DNA of 8,158 nucleotides from a bacterium (lineage in GTDB: Bacteria; CSSED10-310; JAJRTK01). The stretch spans positions 1 to 8,158 of the forward strand of contig JAJRTK010000428.1 of the NCBI GenBank assembly GCA_024278345.1, given 5' to 3'. A program made the position numbers and the translations under genes. The notes beneath the pieces are model-generated. The model was not told where the DNA came from, ran no database searches, and was given only the letters and a program-made list of their open reading frames with translations. This document shows, in pieces, positions 1 to 4,700 of this stretch. The number at the start of each line of letters is the position of its first letter. Position 1 is the first letter of the stretch.

Positions 1-178
1 AAACCCAACCCACGCCCTTGACGGAGCTCTCATCACGGATCGTCGCGGCGCCGCACACTCTTCTTTCACAGTTGGGCTGTTCCCTGCCCGGCTTTTGACA
101 CGGCGAGGTTCCCGAGTCCGCATGAGATTCACTTCCCCCGCGGCACCACCAGGTTGATGACACGAAAGATGGCGTTGA

Positions 179-194
179 TGGCTTAAAATTTGCT
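179..194 (+). promoter_or_regulatory. Putative sigma-54 (RpoN) -24/-12 promoter
   Basis: The bases TGGC-N7-TTGCT match the two conserved blocks of the sigma-54 consensus (TGGCACG-N4-TTGCW), with the invariant GG and GC at exactly the canonical spacing. The less conserved ACG of the -24 block reads TTA. Transcription would start near 205, giving a leader of about 120 bases before the ATG at 326. By simple base-frequency arithmetic, nine fixed positions would match by chance in roughly 0.5% of regions this size when both strands are read. A sigma-54 promoter needs an enhancer-binding activator. I see no obvious activator site in bases 1-170, but such sites are variable. It would drive both genes. 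Confidence 0.5.
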
Positions 195-316
195 AGCTTA
201 AAGCTAATTGGATTTTTTGGGTCCGAGCGGGTTGCCGAACAATAGCTGGATCAGATGATTGGAAACACCTAGAAAAAGAGCTTAAGAATGGACTGAATTC
301 TCACGCCAACTCTTTT

Positions 317-320
317 GGAG
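317..320 (+). promoter_or_regulatory. Shine-Dalgarno of the NHL gene
   Basis: GGAG lies 5 bases before the ATG at 326 and decides for that start over the in-frame ATG at 365, which has only a distant G-run. The GGAG sits in the loop of a small inverted repeat, CTCTT (310-314) and AAGAG (321-325). That stem is only five pairs and may not be significant. Confidence 0.6.
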
Positions 321-325
321 AAGAG

Positions 326-1738
326 ATGCCGGTCATTCCAGGGGTCCCCCGCGGGGCATCAGTCATGACGAGTCGGCGCAATGGCCACTCAAGCCAGAAG
401 GGCGCGGCTCTCTGTTTCCTGGTGACTCTCTGGTTCGCGGGTCATCCGCTGGCCGCTCCAGTGGTGGAGTATGAGAGCCTGGAACCCGTGACGGCGAATC
501 TCCGCGCTCCATGCGGTGTGGCTTTCGATTCTAGCGGCAATCTCTTGGTAACGGAATCGAGGCGCGGGCGAATCCTTGTCTATGACGCGAACCACGCCCC
601 CATAAGGACTATCGCCGGTCTCCATCGACCGGTGGCCATCGCCGTGGCTGCTTCAGGGGAGCTTCTGGTTGCCGATGCTGAAACCGGAAGCGTAGAAATC
701 TTCTCCCGATACATGAAACATTTGGGCCGGCTGGGAAGCGGGCTGGGTGAGTTTGGCAGGCCCGTGGGCGTCGCCGCAGGGCTCAACGGCAACATCTATG
801 TGGCTGACGGCGGCAAGAACGAAGTCTCTGTTTACGGCCCTGAACGGGTCCGCCGTTTTTGCTTCGAAAAGCCCGATGGCGGCTTTCGTTCCCTGTCGGC
901 ACTGGCCATCAATGAACAGCTTGGTGAAGTCGTCGTGGCCGACATGCCCACGCTGCAGACTGAGGCCGGCCCGGTAGCGGTCGCTCGGATCCAGACCTTC
1001 GACCTGGAAGGCCGGTTGAGGAGGAGTTTTTTTCTCTCTCCCCCGGAAAGCGGCTCGTGGGTTTACCGGCCCACCGGGCTGGCTGTGGACGGGCGAGGAA
1101 ACCTCTACATCGCCGATGCGCTCCAGCAAGTGGTCCACGTTCTGGACGGAAACGGCAAGGCACTTGGGATCATCCACGAGCCAAGGGCGCCGCTCCGGAG
1201 CCCCCTCGGTGTTGCCATGAGGTCCGACGGGCTTCTTTACGTCGCATCGATGAACGGAGCGGCGGTGCAAGTCTTCCAGGTGAGCATTTCCCCGCCCCTT
1301 AAGGTGACGCCTCTCTCCCTTTCCATTGTGGCATCCCATAGCGAATCTTCCATGCCGTGGCGAAGTGTGCGCCTTTGGAACCACGGCGTAACGAGGATCG
1401 GCTGGTCGATGCAAAATGTGCCGCCCTGGCTCGTCCCCGCCACCCGGTCTGGGTCTCTCCAAGGTTCGTCATGGGTGGATCTGGAGATCAGCATCGACCA
1501 CTGGATGCTCGATCTGGGTAGACATTCAGCTTCGGTAAAAGTCGAGTCGGCCTCCGGGGAGAGCGCCACCTTCAATGTTTACGTGGAGATTGTCGAGGGC
1601 AACCCGGTCCATCGCCTTGGCGACGAAACACCCGGTCTCCTCCTCACTCTGTCCATCCTGCTTGGCCTCTGGATCGTGCTCCGGCGCACCTCCGGAAGCC
1701 GGTCAAGCCCGGGCATCGAAGGGAGTTCGGGGACGTGA
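326..1738 (+). CDS. NHL-repeat beta-propeller protein with Ig/BACON-like domain and C-terminal membrane anchor
   Basis: A 470-residue exported protein. Residues 14-44 form a signal sequence (MTSRRNG basic start, hydrophobic AALCFLVTLWFAG, likely cleavage near PLAA). The start at 326 has a good SD; starting at M14 (365) would give a more ordinary signal length. Six NHL-type blades follow at about 59-97, 99-135, 143-178, 188-235, 247-283 and 290-320. They show the hallmark P-x-G-[VL]-A-[VF]-D then G-N-[IL]-[YL]-[VI]-[AT]-[DE], as in GNIYVAD (155-161) and GNLYIAD (258-264). Residues about 325-423 look like an Ig/BACON-like beta-sandwich (VTPLSLSI, then PPWLVPATRSGSL). Residues 436-452 are a transmembrane helix followed by RR, then a 16-residue polar tail. 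NHL propellers usually bind protein or other ligands rather than catalyse. NHL genes adjoin extracellular cytochrome genes in Geobacter, so a role in assembling or docking the cytochrome encoded next is inferred. Substrate and partner are unknown. Its stop overlaps the next frame by 4 bases. Confidence 0.85.
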   Translation: MPVIPGVPRGASVMTSRRNGHSSQKGAALCFLVTLWFAGHPLAAPVVEYESLEPVTANLRAPCGVAFDSSGNLLVTESRRGRILVYDANHAPIRTIAGLHRPVAIAVAASGELLVADAETGSVEIFSRYMKHLGRLGSGLGEFGRPVGVAAGLNGNIYVADGGKNEVSVYGPERVRRFCFEKPDGGFRSLSALAINEQLGEVVVADMPTLQTEAGPVAVARIQTFDLEGRLRRSFFLSPPESGSWVYRPTGLAVDGRGNLYIADALQQVVHVLDGNGKALGIIHEPRAPLRSPLGVAMRSDGLLYVASMNGAAVQVFQVSISPPLKVTPLSLSIVASHSESSMPWRSVRLWNHGVTRIGWSMQNVPPWLVPATRSGSLQGSSWVDLEISIDHWMLDLGRHSASVKVESASGESATFNVYVEIVEGNPVHRLGDETPGLLLTLSILLGLWIVLRRTSGSRSSPGIEGSSGT

Positions 1739-4700
1739 ATGAGAAAGCGATTTCCAAAGTTTTGGCCGTGAGAGTTTTTCAGGGTAGTGGACCCGTTTTT
1801 TGGGGAATGAGAGGCGAGTGGCGGCGGACGGAGGGGAACTCGCGCCGCAGGCGCGGGTCATGCCGCCGGGAGCGGACTTCAACACAAAGAGAAGCAAGCG
1901 GTTTTCAGCAAGTTTGTTCTGAAGGTGTCCCATGGACCCGGATTTTGATGCTGTTGGTTCTCCTGACTTCTCCCTCCGCGCTCCATGCCCAGAATCGCCA
2001 TTACCCCCACAATGACCTCGCTTCCATCAACTGTACCTCCTGCCACGACATCCACAATGGGCTTCCAAGCCTCCTGATCCCCCACACTTCGATCTATCCC
2101 GACGACACCCCCGCCAACGCTCTTTGCTGGAGCTGCCACAACGATCTGATAGCCCCCTTCCAGAACACCCACTCCAGTAGCAATACCAGCGCACAATATG
2201 GCTCCTGGTCCGTAGAGTGTCGAACCTGCCATGATCCGCACGTGCAGGATCAGTGGGCAGCTTATGGACCAGCCAGTCTGTTGGATTCCGGTAACTCCGA
2301 TGCCATCGATGCCTTCTCCCTGACCTCCCTTGGTGCGGGCTGGAGCCCAAATGAGTTCGCGGTACTCCTGGTCATCCCGAACCTGAATGCCACGACCCAG
2401 AGCTACAGGATTACGGGAAATACGGCTGATACCCTCACTGTGGCGGGTCCAATGGATCTAGGAAATATCACGGCGGGTGACCCATTCGGCATCGCGTATG
2501 GGAAACTCATCGAGGGGAGCATTCCCACGCCAAACAGCGGATCGAAGGAGAACCGGTTTTTTCGCCCCGTCGGGCCCAATAGCTTCGCGGACGGGGATGC
2601 GGTGTACGACGGTGTTTGCGAAGTCTGCCACACCCAGACGGTCTACCACCGGAACGACGATTCAGGAGGAAACCACACTCACAACGTGGGCGTGACCTGT
2701 ACGTCGTGCCACCAGCATATCAATGGGTTCATGGGGATGGGGTCGGGGGCTCACACGACGCATGTCACCGCTCAGTACGGGCCACGGCTGGACTGTGTGG
2801 ACTGCCATGGCGGCAACCAGCCGCCGATGTTGGCGGATGGAGTCGGCCTGGCTGCCACCACCGTTTGCGACAACTGCCACTCGGCGAACGGTGTCGCCAA
2901 TGCCAAGATCTATTGGCCGAATCCGGGGTCGTCCGAAGGGAGCGCTGGGAGTTGGGCTATTGTAGCCGGCCTGGAAAGCTTCTGCGGCAGCTGCCACGAT
3001 TCCGATCCGGGAAACACGGCGCAAGACGGTTCTGGGACCGATGCACCCAATGTCATGGGCGACAACGCCACCTTCGGTTTCTACCGGACGGGACACGGCC
3101 TTGCCGCCGGCAATTACGCCCGCCTCTCCTGGCAAGAGGCCGCGCAAGCGGGAAACCCGGCGGCGAGCAGGAACTGTGGCGACTGCCACCAACTGACGAG
3201 CCAGCATTTTAACAATGGTGCAAGTCGCCTGAAAACCGGATTTGAGAATGACGCGACCAACACCAATTGCATCAATTGTCATCTTCCCGGCACGGCCGAC
3301 GCGCCTCCCGATTTCTTCACGACCTCCGCCGATTTCGAGAATTCGGCTCACGATCTCACGAATCCCCTCACCGCGGCGCCGATGCTCTGCACGGATTGCC
3401 ACGACGTCCACGGTGCCGCTGGCGCGTTCACGGGCATGACCCTGGCGGATGGCGAGCAGCTTTGCTTCGGGTGCCACACCAACGGTCTCCTCCAGAATAA
3501 CGCCATCTCCGGGCCAGGGCTGGCGGACGACATCCAGCAAGCCTTCAGCTTTGCCGACAATGCAAAGCACACCCTTGGTGCCAGTTTCAAGATTGGTGCC
3601 GAGAACTACACGCTGGAATGCGTATCCTGCCACAATGTCCATATTGTAACGGGGAAATACTGGGCCGCCGATCTGGGGGAGAGCCCCGTCACCAGGTTCA
3701 GCACCTTGAGTGCCCCGAATCGGAATCTGGCCGTTTGGGGCGATGGCGCGGGCGAAAAAATGGATGACTACGGGGGTACCTACCGCACGCCCAACGGCGA
3801 TCCCTTCGACGGCTCGCAGCTACCGGACTACAACACGTTCTGCCTCGATTGCCACGAGCCCATGCCTGATCCCGGCGCCGAGGCCGGGGCCCATGGCCAG
3901 ATCCAGTTCGGCGGTGACCCCCACGGCCTCAATTCCGCCAACTCGCCCAACGGAGGAGGCACCTGTCCGGATCGGGGTACCTGTGGCAAGGCCAAGGGTT
4001 GGAACGGTGACGACTGCCTTGGCGATCAGGCCACCTGCTGGCCCGTGCTAACACGCGGAAAAGGCGACCAGCTCTGGTCCAGAGGCCCTTACAACCACGA
4101 GGAGAGGATCGCCGGATCCAATTTTGCGCTCTCCTGCACCGACTGCCACGAGGCTCATGGATCGAGCGTGCGCTCCGCAATTCGAACCAACCCCAACAAC
4201 GGCACTGGCACCACCACCTGGAACAACATGTGCAACAACTGCCATTATTACTACAGCGACTGGCATGCGGGGATGAGTTGCGGCAACGCGAGCTGCCACG
4301 TTTCGGACGGGTCGGATCGGATGGCCTACACCGGAACGGACTCTATCCATCGGATGGGAAACAGGTATGGGACAGGCGCAACCAGGACCTTCGACCCCAC
4401 CCTAGTGCTGGACATGCGTTTCGAAAACAACCTCAACGACTCCGGCACCTGGCGGATGCACGGCAAGTGGTACGACGCGGCGGCGGGGACTTTTACCGCA
4501 GGCAAGAGCGGCCAGGGAATCGTATTGAATGGCGATCAACTGGTCCAAGTGGGAACCAGGAACGCCAGTTGGTCCACGGACGAGAGCGCCCACGGGACCT
4601 GGAAGTACACGGAGCTGAAATATAACGGCACACTGGAGGCCTGGGTCAACCCGACGGATGACCCGGGAACCGAATTCAGCATCTTCACGAAGCACGTAGG

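Larger units (their letters stand above)
1..325. other. 5' non-coding region upstream of the NHL gene
   Basis: No open frame with coding character was found here on either strand. Bases 1-170 are GC-rich and featureless to me. Bases 181-220 are strikingly AT-rich for this window. They hold a sigma-54 promoter candidate (annotated separately), a direct repeat of GCTTAAA (181-187 and 196-202), the near-palindrome TAGCTT-A-AAGCTA (194-206) and a run of six T (213-218). The inverted repeat plus T-run could also be a weak terminator for a gene further left. A poor sigma-70-like pair, TTGCCG (232-237) and GATGAT (254-259) with 16-base spacing, is noted but not called. Confidence 0.6.

Noticed and set aside
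133-183. Short minus-strand frame reading AINAIFRVINLVVPRGK before a stop
   Set aside because: It has only 17 codons between two stops and no start; it reads like a protein end but is too short to support a pseudogene call.
187-218. Inverted repeat AATTTGCT/AGCTAATT followed by six T as a terminator of a left-hand gene
   Set aside because: The stem is AT-rich with a mismatch and five bases separate it from the T-run; it also overlaps the better-supported promoter candidate.
218-241. Resemblance to the 3' half of a GEMM (cyclic di-GMP) riboswitch, GAGCGGGTTGCCGAA
   Set aside because: The rest of the aptamer (the ACGCAAAG blocks) is missing upstream, and the sigma-54 start near 205 leaves no room for it.
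653-1462. Minus-strand open frame of 269 codons inside the NHL gene
   Set aside because: It lies antisense to a gene with clear NHL repeats and has no motif of its own; it is a shadow of GC-rich codon use.
1768-1812. IS-end-like stretch (AGTGGACCCGTTTTTTGG) in the gene junction
   Set aside because: No matching inverted end, target duplication or transposase piece was found, so a mobile-element scar cannot be supported.
2662-3642. Minus-strand open frame of 326 codons inside the heme region
   Set aside because: It is antisense to a run of nine heme motifs (C322 to C629) and shows only repeated Arg/Gly/Val with no domain.
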